IMG/VR virus record: IMGVR_UViG_3300045999_007880
Span: 1-35,021 of that record
Reading direction: 5' to 3' (one strand)
DNA length: 35,021 bases
Source of the DNA: a virus
The translations under genes were made by a program, and so were the position numbers. The notes under the pieces were generated by a model. It made no database searches. It was not told the origin of the DNA and saw nothing but the letters and a program-made list of their open reading frames with translations. Shown piece by piece: positions 20,920 through 27,854 of the stretch. Each line of letters begins with the position of its first letter. The first letter of the stretch is position 1.

Positions 20920-21927
20920 ATGAAAACACTAGTAGCCCTTACAGCTGCCTCAATCATGATTGCCGGCACTGCATACGCTAGAGACCAGATTCGTATCGTT
21001 GGATCTAGCACCGTATTTCCTTATACCCAAGCCGTAGCAGAAAACTTCTCTAATCTTGGATATACAGCCCCTATCGTCGAGTCCACTGGAACTGGCGGTG
21101 GTTTTAAAGAGTTTTGCAAAGGCATTGGCCAAGATACCCCTGATCTTACCGGAGCCAGCAGAGCAATCAAAAGTTCAGAAACCGAACTCTGCACACAAAA
21201 CGGTGTAACTGATATTTCAGAAGCGCTGATTGGATATGACGGACTGTCAATTAGTGGTTCTAGAGCAAACGACTTTAACTGGGATCTTACACTTGAAGAA
21301 GTTTATCTTGCACTGGCAGCACAAGTTCCGGTAAACGGAGAGTGGGTTGCAAATCCATATAAAACTTGGAACGAGATTAATGCAGCTTTGCCTGCAAATC
21401 CTATTTTAGTTTATGGTCCGCCTCCTACTTCAGGAACACGTGACGCCTTTGTAGAACTTGCAATGCATGCCGGTTGTGCTAAGTTGCCGCATGTTGTAGA
21501 AGGCAAATTTGATAAGGACTGGATTGCTGAGAACTGTTCGGGCATGAGACAGGACGGTGCGTTTGTTGAAGCCGGCGAGAATGACAATCTTATCGTTCAG
21601 CGTCTCGAAGCAGATGTCAACGCTCTGGGAATCTTTGGCTACTCATTTCTCTATGAAAACCTTGACAAGCTCAAGGGTGTTAACATCGACGGTGTAGAGC
21701 CTAGCCTTGATAGCATCGGTGATGGGTCGTATCCTATCTCTCGCCCGCTCTACTTCTACGTCAAGAACGCACATCGTGGAGTTATTCCCGGTCTGCAAGA
21801 GTTCATTGAAGAGTATATGAGTGATGCTGCGCTCTCAAAAGACGGATACCTTTCTGAGCGTGGTCTCGTAGCTCTCAGTGATGAAATGCGCGCTGACGTA
21901 CAACTTCAAGTCATCTCAGGTAACTAA
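20920..21927 (+). CDS. pstS: Phosphate-binding protein PstS
   Basis: 335 aa, TAGGAGAG before ATG. Signal peptide MKTLVALTAASIMIAGTAYA cleaved before RDQ. PstS signatures: IVGSSTVFPYT and STGTGGGFKEFC (phosphate-binding loops), SRAIKSSE, PPTSGTRDAFVE and YPISRPLYFYVK. It captures phosphate in the periplasm for the host PstABC transporter. Cyanophages carry pstS under host PhoB control; this gene likewise sits behind a Pho-box-like promoter and next to plcP-agt. Full length for the family. Confidence 0.95.
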   Translation: MKTLVALTAASIMIAGTAYARDQIRIVGSSTVFPYTQAVAENFSNLGYTAPIVESTGTGGGFKEFCKGIGQDTPDLTGASRAIKSSETELCTQNGVTDISEALIGYDGLSISGSRANDFNWDLTLEEVYLALAAQVPVNGEWVANPYKTWNEINAALPANPILVYGPPPTSGTRDAFVELAMHAGCAKLPHVVEGKFDKDWIAENCSGMRQDGAFVEAGENDNLIVQRLEADVNALGIFGYSFLYENLDKLKGVNIDGVEPSLDSIGDGSYPISRPLYFYVKNAHRGVIPGLQEFIEEYMSDAALSKDGYLSERGLVALSDEMRADVQLQVISGN

Positions 21928-21930
21928 CAC

Positions 21931-21971
21931 TTTTGCAGGTGTGACATTTTTGTCACACCTGCAAAATTTAT
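21931..21971. terminator. Strong terminator hairpin
   Basis: Perfect 16-bp stem TTTTGCAGGTGTGACA / TGTCACACCTGCAAAA with TTTT loop, symmetrical A/T tails; could stop transcription from both sides. Confidence 0.85.
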
Positions 21972-21982
21972 CTCAGAAGCAG

Positions 21983-22011
21983 TTGACAAGAGACTGATTC
22001 TATGTTATATT
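21983..22011 (+). promoter_or_regulatory. Sigma70-type promoter
   Basis: Consensus TTGACA, 17-bp spacer, TATATT; the strongest-looking promoter of the left arm, driving the outer-membrane protein gene. Leader ~50 bases with GAAAGGAAAC before the ATG. Confidence 0.8.
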
Positions 22012-22067
22012 AAGATTAGGTAAACAATCGACCTTAACAGATTGCAACATATAGAAAGGAAACTTAC

Positions 22068-22448
22068 ATGAAAACAACTCTTGCCGCTGCAGCTCTAGTG
22101 CTGACTGCCACTTCAGCCTCTGCTATTGAACTCAATTCGAGTCTTGCTCTTAACACCTCTATCGACGGAGAGTATAGCACTGCTACTGAACTCTTCACTA
22201 CGACAGTGTCTCCTGAGATTGTCTACAAGCCTATGAACGGTTTGGCTCTGTGGGCCGGAACTGACCTCAACGTCTATGACGGCACTAACCTGAACCTTAA
22301 CGGGGATGCCTTCACGGGTATCAATCTAGGAGCCGACTACGCACTTCCCCCAATCGGACCAATGGGTGCCGAGCTTTATCTTGAAGCCGGTTTTGACTCA
22401 GATTGGACCTATACTCGTACGCTCGTTGGATTTTCACTCAACTTCTGA
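22068..22448 (+). CDS. Small outer-membrane beta-barrel protein
   Basis: 126 aa. Signal peptide MKTTLAAAALVLTATSASA, then ~106 residues of alternating polar/hydrophobic strands (LALNTSIDGEY, GLALWAGTDLNVYD, INLGADYALPP, AELYLEAGFD) ending in TRTLVGFSLNF, whose terminal Phe is the BAM insertion signal. Length suits a small 8-stranded barrel or half porin. It is a monocistronic gene between a strong promoter and a terminator. Possible roles: altering host permeability or blocking superinfection; unproven. Confidence 0.75.
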   Translation: MKTTLAAAALVLTATSASAIELNSSLALNTSIDGEYSTATELFTTTVSPEIVYKPMNGLALWAGTDLNVYDGTNLNLNGDAFTGINLGADYALPPIGPMGAELYLEAGFDSDWTYTRTLVGFSLNF

Positions 22449-22471
22449 TAGTACAAAAAATTGCAATAAAG

Positions 22472-22506
22472 AGAGAGGCTGCAGCGCTGCGGCCTCTTTT
22501 TCTTTT
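22472..22506 (+). terminator. Intrinsic terminator
   Basis: AGAGGCTGCA / TGCGGCCTCT (10 bp, one T-G pair) with GCGC loop and TTTTTCTTTT. The T tract runs into the -35 of the next promoter. Confidence 0.8.
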
Positions 22507-22533
22507 GCATAGTTGCTCAAAATACACTATATT
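22505..22533 (+). promoter_or_regulatory. Sigma70-type promoter
   Basis: TTGCAT, 17-bp spacer, TATATT, starting inside the preceding terminator T tract. Leader with AGAGGAGAAC before ATG 22557. Confidence 0.7.
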
Positions 22534-22556
22534 AAAACATACAGAGGAGAACAGCC

Positions 22557-22760
22557 ATGAGCGCTAGAGATGTTATTCAATTTTGCGTAGACCACTATGA
22601 AGAAGATGGTTGTGATATCATTGTCGAAACACTCACGCCCGCAGAGATTGAAGCGATTATCGAAGGCTGTGGCAGCCTCGAAGAGGCGATTGATGCAGTG
22701 TTAACCTGGGTGCGCCCTATTCATGAGTATCGTGAAGAGATTAAGAGGAGTGCGTGGTGA
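22557..22760 (+). CDS. Small acidic protein of unknown function
   Basis: 67 aa (MSARDVIQFCVDHYEEDGCD...), helical, first gene of a four-gene unit. The coding region holds GCCTC-GAA-GAGGC (22675-22687). No family recognised. Confidence 0.6.
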   Translation: MSARDVIQFCVDHYEEDGCDIIVETLTPAEIEAIIEGCGSLEEAIDAVLTWVRPIHEYREEIKRSAW

Positions 22761-22972
22761 TGAATGCCAATGAGTTTGTGCGTGCCTTTCTGCAGAGTGA
22801 CTTTCTTGAGGCGCTAATTTGTGATAAACTGCGTAACTCGATTGAGGTGACAGAAGAACTCATACGAGAGTATGAATCGCGGGCCTATGACCGTCTGGAG
22901 CTAGAAGATATCGCACGTTGGAAGCAAGATCTGGTTCACTTGCGCGCTGTGTTGCAGTACTATGGAAGATAA
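22760..22972 (+). CDS. Small helical protein of unknown function
   Basis: 70 aa (MNANEFVRAFLQSDFLEALI...). ATG overlaps the preceding TGA (TGATG) with AGGAG nine bases upstream; GTG codons at 22754 and 22757 are possible but closer to the ribosome site. Charged long helix; unknown. Confidence 0.6.
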   Translation: MNANEFVRAFLQSDFLEALICDKLRNSIEVTEELIREYESRAYDRLELEDIARWKQDLVHLRAVLQYYGR

Positions 22973-23147
22973 TAGCACTACATTTGATCGTAACTGGCTC
23001 GAAGAACGGGTAGAGCCCCTAGCTCGTATGTTGGCTGCTGAAGCGATGGGTCTCGTCAAAGACCCACACGGCGAACGACTGCCACACGAACTCTGGAGCC
23101 AGCGCATTACAGAAGCTCGTAAACTGTTAGGACTAGATAATGTTTAA
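22962..23147 (+). CDS. Small protein of unknown function
   Basis: 61 aa (MEDNSTTFDRNWLEERVEPL...), overlaps both neighbours (11 and 8 bp). Helical, soluble; the segment PHGERLPHELWSQRITEAR may be a motif but is not assignable. Confidence 0.6.
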   Translation: MEDNSTTFDRNWLEERVEPLARMLAAEAMGLVKDPHGERLPHELWSQRITEARKLLGLDNV

Positions 23148-23325
23148 CGTTGGTGAAGTCCTAACAGGACTCTTTTATATAATTATGTTTGCTGTAGCCG
23201 CTGCGATAATGCTTGCTGGATACGTCCTCTGGCAAGCCGTTTTTGCGTTGACACCTTGGGATACGTGTGCTAAGATGGCTACAGATTCAGCGAAAGTACA
23301 GTGCATGGAGGCACACTATGACTGA
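23140..23325 (+). CDS. Small membrane protein
   Basis: 61 aa with one or two hydrophobic helices (residues 9-38, GLFYIIMFAVAAAIMLAGYVLW) and a short Cys-containing tail (DTCAKMATDSAKVQCMEAHYD) that may lie in the periplasm. Unknown function. Confidence 0.6.
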   Translation: MFNVGEVLTGLFYIIMFAVAAAIMLAGYVLWQAVFALTPWDTCAKMATDSAKVQCMEAHYD

Positions 23326-23362
23326 CGCACCAGAACGCATCGGGCTATCGCACACCTTTTGA
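23318..23362 (+). pseudogene. Fifteen-codon gene remnant
   Basis: ATG behind GCATGGAGGCACACT (good ribosome site), ATGAC-type overlap with the upstream stop, but only MTDAPERIGLSHTF then TGA. MTDAPERI is a familiar beginning of longer phage proteins. The frame is lost just before an HNH endonuclease gene, suggesting truncation when that gene arrived. Confidence 0.45.
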
Positions 23363-23378
23363 AAATAGGGACTAACTA

Positions 23379-24335
23379 ATGTCTAAACTACCTTCTCAAA
23401 GCTATTTACAGTCCAGGATTTACTATAATCCCGAAACAGGTGAAGCTCGCTGGAAAACGGTAGACGAGAGTTATGGACCTGCCTGGAAAGGTTTTAACGC
23501 TAGGTACGCTAATAAGAGCCTCTCTAGAGAACTTCGTATACATGGTAAAACCTACTCTACGGCGTATATTCTGTACAAGATGTATCACGGAACTGAAGTA
23601 GATAAGCTGCGTTATGTAAATAAGGACTCGCTTGATTACTCGATTTCTAACCTAGTACCGATGCATGATATAGATGCGAAAGTAAGTGCGGCTCCTAGTG
23701 GTAAGGCGCAAAGTTATAAACCAATTCCTACAGAGTGTTTTGAATTGCTCCGCTACGACCACAAAACAGGAGAGCTGTTTTGGAACCCTAGGGGAAATAA
23801 GAGTTGGGATGCTAGATATGCTAATACCATAGCAGGATATACTAATAGTCGGGGATATGTCGATGTTAAGGTAAGTATTGACGGATGCAGACTTCGTTAT
23901 AAAGCACACAGAATCTCTTGGCTACTCTACTACGGAGTGGACCCTGTCAACTATCAGATTGACCACATTGATGGCTGTAAAAACAATAACTGTATCAAGA
24001 ATCTACGATTAGCTGATTCTAGTTTTAACGTCCAGGCTGCTGCACCAGCAAAACGTTTTAACTTTAGAATTAACTCAGGTAAGTACCAGTCTACGATATC
24101 AATACAAGGTAAACAAATACAATTAGGTACCTTTGACACAGAAGAGCAAGCCCGAGCCGCATATGAATCTGCGATTCAAAGGTACAAACCCGTCTATACT
24201 TTTACAGATGAGGAGCAGGCAACACTAGACGAACTCTATGACGCCTACCCAAATGCTAATCCGGCACTGCAACGTGCCGCACACAATCTACAACTAAAAG
24301 CCATCCACTCATACAACTTTACAGGAACACTATGA
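23379..24335 (+). CDS. HNH homing endonuclease with AP2-type domain
   Basis: 318 aa. Two NUMOD4-like/repeat segments (RIYYNPETGEARWK, LRYDHKTGELFWN) precede the HNH core HRISWLLYYG ... QIDHIDGCKNNNCIKNLRLAD (about 177-220), and a C-terminal AP2-like DNA-binding unit YQSTISIQGKQIQLGTFDTEEQARAAYESA (given in part; residues 235-266). This architecture is typical of free-standing phage homing endonucleases, which cut an uninfected allele and spread by repair. It overlaps the next gene by 4 bp and follows a gene remnant. Confidence 0.9.
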   Translation: MSKLPSQSYLQSRIYYNPETGEARWKTVDESYGPAWKGFNARYANKSLSRELRIHGKTYSTAYILYKMYHGTEVDKLRYVNKDSLDYSISNLVPMHDIDAKVSAAPSGKAQSYKPIPTECFELLRYDHKTGELFWNPRGNKSWDARYANTIAGYTNSRGYVDVKVSIDGCRLRYKAHRISWLLYYGVDPVNYQIDHIDGCKNNNCIKNLRLADSSFNVQAAAPAKRFNFRINSGKYQSTISIQGKQIQLGTFDTEEQARAAYESAIQRYKPVYTFTDEEQATLDELYDAYPNANPALQRAAHNLQLKAIHSYNFTGTL

Positions 24336-24571
24336 AAGCCCTACTCCACACAATCCTCGACGTTACCCCAATTCAAATCGACCTGCCGGAAGCACGCTGG
24401 TTTCAGCACAATGTGATTGCTCTCAACATTTACTCGAATGTGCACGAATGCGTCTGGGAAGCCGTCCTCGGATATTCCGACACTGGAACTCCGATCACCC
24501 GCAGCGTGACGAAGTCACAACCGGACACGGCCAACACGCTGCGAGAACTCAGAACGCTGTGTGAAGCTTAA
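24332..24571 (+). CDS. Small protein of unknown function
   Basis: 79 aa (MKALLHTILDVTPIQIDLPE...). ATGA overlap with the endonuclease. Its stop overlaps, tail to tail, the stop of the minus-strand gene at 24568. It contains GTGAC-GAA-GTCAC (24506-24518). No family recognised. Confidence 0.6.
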   Translation: MKALLHTILDVTPIQIDLPEARWFQHNVIALNIYSNVHECVWEAVLGYSDTGTPITRSVTKSQPDTANTLRELRTLCEA

Positions 24572-24813
24572 CCGACGTAGACGCTAGACCCAGCACTAGA
24601 TCGACCCCAAATCGTATTACCGCTCTCCGTCGGAAACAGGGTGGTAATCGCACCTCGATCGCCATATCCAGGGGCATAGATGAATCCGGCACTAGGCGCG
24701 ACATTATTCGTGCCTAGTCCAATCTCCACAGGATGAGCTCCCACAACTTGAAAAGCTACGGTAGCCGAGTTAGATAACACCGCCCAAGAGGTGTTCATAG
24801 TATATATACTCAT
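24568..24813 (-). CDS. Putative small structural protein
   Basis: 81 aa (MSIYTMNTSWAVLSNSATVA...GRSSAGSSVYVG), rich in Gly/Ser/Thr/Ala and beta strands, AGGAGAACAAT upstream. Composition and end resemble short phage head- or tail-decoration proteins, for example head-fibre or trimeric capsid-surface proteins. It follows the LamG gene by nine bases in the same operon. Confidence 0.55.
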   Translation of the reverse strand: MSIYTMNTSWAVLSNSATVAFQVVGAHPVEIGLGTNNVAPSAGFIYAPGYGDRGAITTLFPTESGNTIWGRSSAGSSVYVG

Positions 24814-24822
24814 ATTGTTCTC

Positions 24823-25551
24823 CTACACTCCATAGGTAGCACGAGTGGCTTCAAAATTTGCGCTAATCTCTTCAGCACTAAGCCCTCGAGTGTAAAAATA
24901 GGCTGCCCCAATTCGACCATTTAAGTAGAGCGAACTTACTCCAGCCCCGATAAATCCAAAATACAAAGGATTGTTTTCTGAGTAGGAGTCAGTGCCGTGA
25001 GCGGTACTAATAATCTCTACATCATTTAAAGATACCCGAGTACTACCTGCCTCAGCTGAGATACGCGAGACAAAGGTGAATAGCTTCCAGGTATTTAATG
25101 GTAAAACGTCGTTTGCAGTAGTACTAATTCGTTGACCACTAGCCCCATTTGTAACTACTCGTACGGCTCCCGCATTACTGAACAGTCCACCCCAGTACCC
25201 GTCAAAATTAAAACTAGAGGATAGCTTGCCAAAAACTGGAACTTGGGTATTGGCGGCACCATAAGAATTCACGAGAACCCATACTTGCAGTGTTTTTTCG
25301 GTAGCAACGCTTAAAGAGAGCTCGGGGCTAGCAGCAACACTAATTCTATCGTTGCTGCCATCTAAACTAAAAGTACCATCAAAAGTAGCTCCCTCTATAG
25401 TAGCTACAACAGAGTTGACACGACTAGTCCAGGCTCCTGAAGTATAGTCACTGCTCTCAAAGCGAAAGTGTAGTCCATCGGTAACAAAAGTAGAGCTGCT
25501 GCCTACTAGCTCTCTAAACATGTTACGCTGCAATCCAAAAATACGCTTCAT
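24823..25551 (-). CDS. LamG/concanavalin-A-like lectin-domain protein
   Basis: 242 aa; AAAGGAGAAATCCG precedes ATG. After a short N-terminal tail the chain is a LamG-type jelly roll: GLHFRFESSDYTS, FSLDGSNDRISV, KTLQVWVLVNSYG, TWKLFTFVSRIS, YLNGRIGAAYFYTRGLSAEEISANFE. The last segment is the typical LamG closing strand with family position for the helix. Phage proteins of this kind decorate tails or capsids and bind host glycans. It has its own minus-strand promoter. Confidence 0.8.
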   Translation of the reverse strand: MKRIFGLQRNMFRELVGSSSTFVTDGLHFRFESSDYTSGAWTSRVNSVVATIEGATFDGTFSLDGSNDRISVAASPELSLSVATEKTLQVWVLVNSYGAANTQVPVFGKLSSSFNFDGYWGGLFSNAGAVRVVTNGASGQRISTTANDVLPLNTWKLFTFVSRISAEAGSTRVSLNDVEIISTAHGTDSYSENNPLYFGFIGAGVSSLYLNGRIGAAYFYTRGLSAEEISANFEATRATYGV

Positions 25552-25570
25552 CGGATTTCTCCTTTATACT

Positions 25571-25599
25571 AGGATAGCCTAATCTACGCTTAAAGTCAA
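25571..25599 (-). promoter_or_regulatory. Minus-strand promoter
   Basis: On the minus strand TTGACT, 17-bp spacer, TATCCT, for the LamG operon; TSS ~25564, only 13 bases before the start codon. Confidence 0.65.
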
Positions 25600-25648
25600 G
25601 TGTCACCTTCTAGAAAAGGGCAATCCCCAAAAGCTAAAATAAAAAATA

Positions 25649-25677
25649 TTGACTCTTGGTTTATCTTCGGCTACTAT
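25649..25677 (+). promoter_or_regulatory. Plus-strand promoter of the sRNA
   Basis: TTGACT, 17-bp spacer, TACTAT; divergent from the LamG promoter 50 bp away. Confidence 0.65.
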
Positions 25678-25683
25678 TATTTA

Positions 25684-25892
25684 GGGAAGATGCTAAAAAG
25701 AAACTGAAAAACACTGGGGTTTAGAGAATCCTAACCCCAGAGAGTTAAAAACACCTGATTAAGACTAGAGTTTATTAAAACCCTGCATTAAAAAGACCCT
25801 AAAACCAGGATTTAGACTAGATTTCATTAAAAAGAGCTATATACTAGATTAAAACTACTGAATCCCGAGCCAGGTGCTTCGGGATTTTTTTT
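25684..25892 (+). ncRNA. Small RNA candidate, ~209 nt
   Basis: A complete unit: promoter, ~200 noncoding bases, intrinsic terminator (AATCCCGA/TCGGGATT and eight Ts). The longest ATG frame is five codons. A 9-bp hairpin CTGGGGTTA/TAACCCCAG lies near the 5' end (~25714-25740); the A-rich body has CATTAAAAAGA twice (25786, 25825) and ACTAGA three times. Could be a trans-acting sRNA or a replication primer. Class unknown. Confidence 0.55.
25861..25892 (+). terminator. Intrinsic terminator of the sRNA
   Basis: 8-bp stem AATCCCGA / TCGGGATT, ten-base loop, then a run of T. Confidence 0.8.
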
Positions 25893-25915
25893 ATTTCTAC
25901 TCTTAGAGCTGTAGA

Positions 25916-26103
25916 GAAACGAGGTTTCGTTGTCGGTGCTGGGGCGAAACGAAGTTTAGTGTGCGGCCTTGGCTGTTTGTTTTTAAACGAAGTTTAATCT
26001 GGGGCCTTGGCTGTTTGTTTTTAAACGAAGTTTAATCTGGGGCCTTGGCTGTTTGTTTTTAAACGAAGTTTAATCTGGGGCCTTGGCTAGGGCACGAAGT
26101 GCC
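25916..26103 (+). other. Cluster of GAA-triloop hairpins
   Basis: Six small hairpins: GAAAC-GAG-GTTTC (25916), AAAC-GAA-GTTT (25947), TTAAAC-GAA-GTTTAA (25983, 26021, 26059), GGCAC-GAA-GTGCC (26091). Five have the C-GAA-G loop known to make unusually stable DNA hairpins and found in phage origins such as that of phiX174. Noncoding; candidate origin or single-strand initiation sites. Confidence 0.75.
25963..26088. repeat. 38-bp tandem repeat, three copies plus a partial
   Basis: Units at 25963, 26001 and 26039 and a 12-base partial at 26077. Each holds GGCCTTGGCTGTTTG and a perfect hairpin TTAAAC-GAA-GTTTAA. First unit differs only in its first bases. There are no spacers, so it is not a CRISPR array. 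Confidence 0.95.
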
Positions 26104-26383
26104 GACTAGGCGTTTTAAATCTACCAGCTAGAGGTCTGTCTATCGACCAGTTTTTAATTACTACATTTTAGGATTGATTAGGAGGTGGTTGCTTGAGCGC
26201 CTTGCAGTCGAAAAAATTTCATTTTTTTCTGACTCTCCCTCCCGGCCAGGAGCGCACATTCAGTCCCACGACGTCCTAGCTTCTCTCCCTCTCTAGTCTC
26301 TTTTTAGAGAAAAGAGGGTTTGTCGGGTCGCCCCGCCGCCCCAACGACGTGCAATCATTCGTTTTCTTCGTTAGAAAAAATGT
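26104..26383. other. Noncoding stretch without recognised feature
   Basis: About 280 bases between the hairpin cluster and a terminator. Pyrimidine-rich plus strand in the middle (CTCTCCCTCTCTAG, CCTCCCGG) and no supported gene on either strand. Possibly part of the origin region or the distal leader of the minus-strand units. Confidence 0.5.
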
Positions 26384-26412
26384 AAAAACCCGGGACTTAC
26401 CCGGGTTTTTTA
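26384..26412 (-). terminator. Bidirectional terminator
   Basis: AAAAACCCGGG / CCCGGGTTTTT, 11-bp stem, five-base loop. On the minus strand the stem starts within the TAA of the small membrane gene; the flanking A and T runs allow termination in both directions. Confidence 0.85.
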
Positions 26413-26583
26413 GTTTTTATCGTTCTTTTTTAGGTAATAACTCATAAAATAAATTAATAGTAGAGGCCAGGTTAGCCCTAGCAGCAAACTTGCACTAAAG
26501 TTAGTCTCGCCGACAAGCCAGCCCAACCAAAAGTATGCTCCTGCAGTAGAGAACAGTGCAATTACAAGATATATGCTTAACAT
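26410..26583 (-). CDS. Small membrane protein
   Basis: 57 aa (MLSIYLVIALFSTAGAYFWL...), two hydrophobic helices (residues 3-22 and 28-48) and a basic tail (YYLKKNDKN). CAGGAGATTAA precedes ATG. It is the last gene of the minus-strand arm, ended by the terminator overlapping its stop. Confidence 0.6.
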   Translation of the reverse strand: MLSIYLVIALFSTAGAYFWLGWLVGETNFSASLLLGLTWPLLLIYFMSYYLKKNDKN

Positions 26584-26649
26584 TTAATCTCCTGAACCCG
26601 CAATGTGACTTCGTCACGTACGCGGCCACGGTTTGAATCACGTTTACGT

Positions 26650-26678
26650 TTGACACGTCGTCGAATTACTACTAGAAT
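26650..26678 (+). promoter_or_regulatory. Repeat promoter 1
   Basis: TTGACA, 17 bp, TAGAAT in repeat 1, pointing rightward into the minus-strand gene block. Confidence 0.6.
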
Positions 26679-26753
26679 CGGCGCTGCTGTGCAGTGGGGG
26701 CTCGCAATATGACTCTGTGCACAGTGCAACCACGCTTCAAAACATCTTTACGC

Positions 26754-26782
26754 TTGACAAGTCGTCGAAAGACTACTAAAAT
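26754..26782 (+). promoter_or_regulatory. Repeat promoter 2
   Basis: TTGACA, 17 bp, TAAAAT in repeat 2; the best -10 of the four. Confidence 0.6.
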
Positions 26783-26857
26783 AGGCGCAGGAGAGTAGAG
26801 GTAGCAAAAGATATGACTTCGTCATGTACGCGGCCACGGCTCAAATCGCCTTTCCAC

Positions 26858-26886
26858 TTGACAATGCGTCGTCGATCTACTACTAC
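26858..26886 (+). promoter_or_regulatory. Repeat promoter 3
   Basis: TTGACA, 17 bp, TACTAC in repeat 3; weak -10. Confidence 0.45.
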
Positions 26887-26961
26887 TGGCGCAGGGGAGT
26901 AGAGGTAGCAAAAGATATGACTTCGTCATGTACGCGTACTCCTCTCAAATCGCGTTTCCAC

Positions 26962-26990
26962 TTGACAACAAGTCGTCGAACTACTACTTT
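26962..26990 (+). promoter_or_regulatory. Repeat promoter 4
   Basis: TTGACA, 17 bp, TACTTT in repeat 4; weak to moderate -10. Confidence 0.45.
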
Positions 26991-27097
26991 GGCGCGCTGC
27001 AGTGCAGCGGGGGGAGAAAAAGTCAATCTTTTCAACGCGTTGGGAGGAGGGTGAAACAGCATGGAATCGTGGTGAGGGTGTAGATTAATGTTGAATT

Positions 27098-27141
27098 TCA
27101 AGCGCTTAGGGGGCCGGGCCCCGCGCCGGCTAACACCTTGA
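27098..27141. repeat. Intergenic GC palindrome copy 1
   Basis: Divergent copy (TCAAGCGCTTAG ... CTAACACCTTGA) directly abutting the stop of the minus gene at 27143. Confidence 0.7.
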
Positions 27142-27142
27142 T

Positions 27143-27337
27143 TTAGAAGGATTTTAGCAGGTCGGCGACAGTTCGCTCGAGTGTCTCGTTCTGGCGTTCA
27201 ATCTCGGCGATCTCAGCCTGTAGGCTTTCAATCTGCGCCAGCAGCTCGTTAACGCGAGCACGACGCTCGGTCATAATACCGCGCAACTCCTCTAAGAAAG
27301 AGTTGAGTCGCGCGGTAATCTCTGTATTAGTTGCCAT
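27143..27337 (-). CDS. Small coiled-coil protein
   Basis: 64 aa, almost entirely heptad helix (ITARLNSFLEELRGIMTERR ... AEIERQNETLERTV). Likely a dimeric coiled coil; function unknown. Starts one base after the stop of the gene at 27339. Confidence 0.65.
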   Translation of the reverse strand: MATNTEITARLNSFLEELRGIMTERRARVNELLAQIESLQAEIAEIERQNETLERTVADLLKSF

Positions 27338-27338
27338 A

Positions 27339-27554
27339 TCACACCGCGCTAATTTCTATAATGTCACCAGCCCAATACGCCTTTAGCGTTTCGACCACCT
27401 GTTCCCAGCTTTCAAAAGTAAAGTTCGGGTCGTCAGGATTTCCCTCACACCAAACACCGTCATCCTCTTCATCATCGCAGACAATGCTAAAGTTTGAGGA
27501 GTCGTTAAGATCTCCGTAGCACTCAATTCCGCTTATCAGCCGCATTTTCATCAT
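27339..27554 (-). CDS. Small acidic protein of unknown function
   Basis: 71 aa (MMKMRLISGIECYGDLNDSS...), Asp/Glu-rich with CDDEEDDGVWCEG; GAGGAGAAATGAA before ATG. The two Cys might bind metal; no family recognised. Confidence 0.6.
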   Translation of the reverse strand: MMKMRLISGIECYGDLNDSSNFSIVCDDEEDDGVWCEGNPDDPNFTFESWEQVVETLKAYWAGDIIEISAV

Positions 27555-27565
27555 TTCATTTCTCC

Positions 27566-27829
27566 TCAGTAGATTACGGGAAGTTTGATTTCTCTGATTA
27601 GTTGGATGTATTCGTCTTTTATTTCCTGCAAGCGTTGCGGCCAGTAGTCTATATCCAATTCCGCATCTGTAATCGTCTCACGCAGCGCCTCCGGAATTGG
27701 CTCATTCTTCAGTGCCAGTTCAGCAATATCCGCTTTTGCTTTATGCAGGTTCACTTGCGCCAGAACAAATTTGAGAAAGGCTTCTGCTAGGTTGCGGTCC
27801 AGTCTGTCACGTTCAACTACGTCTATCAT
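27566..27829 (-). CDS. Small helical protein of unknown function
   Basis: 87 aa (MIDVVERDRLDRNLAEAFLK...), amphipathic helices throughout; TAGGAGAACTGAG before ATG. First gene of a three-gene operon from the promoter at 27855. Confidence 0.6.
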   Translation of the reverse strand: MIDVVERDRLDRNLAEAFLKFVLAQVNLHKAKADIAELALKNEPIPEALRETITDAELDIDYWPQRLQEIKDEYIQLIREIKLPVIY

Positions 27830-27854
27830 CTCAGTTCTCCTAAAGATTGAGCAT

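Larger units (their letters stand above)
26601..27016. repeat. Four 104-bp tandem repeats
   Basis: Landmarks recur at exactly 104-base steps: TTGACA at 26650, 26754, 26858 and 26962, and the TGAC-TTC-GTCA hairpin at 26605, 26813 and 26917 (decayed at 26709). Shared core: TTGACA, GTCGTCGAA, ACTAC, GGCGC. Copies diverge mainly between hairpin and promoter. No credible protein gene lies here. Confidence 0.9.

Noticed and set aside
25916-26103. CRISPR array
   Set aside because: The 38-bp units are back to back with no spacers, and no cas gene is present.
26824-27054. Plus-strand open frame in the 104-bp repeats
   Set aside because: Spans repeat units and promoters, no ribosome site and no conserved product.
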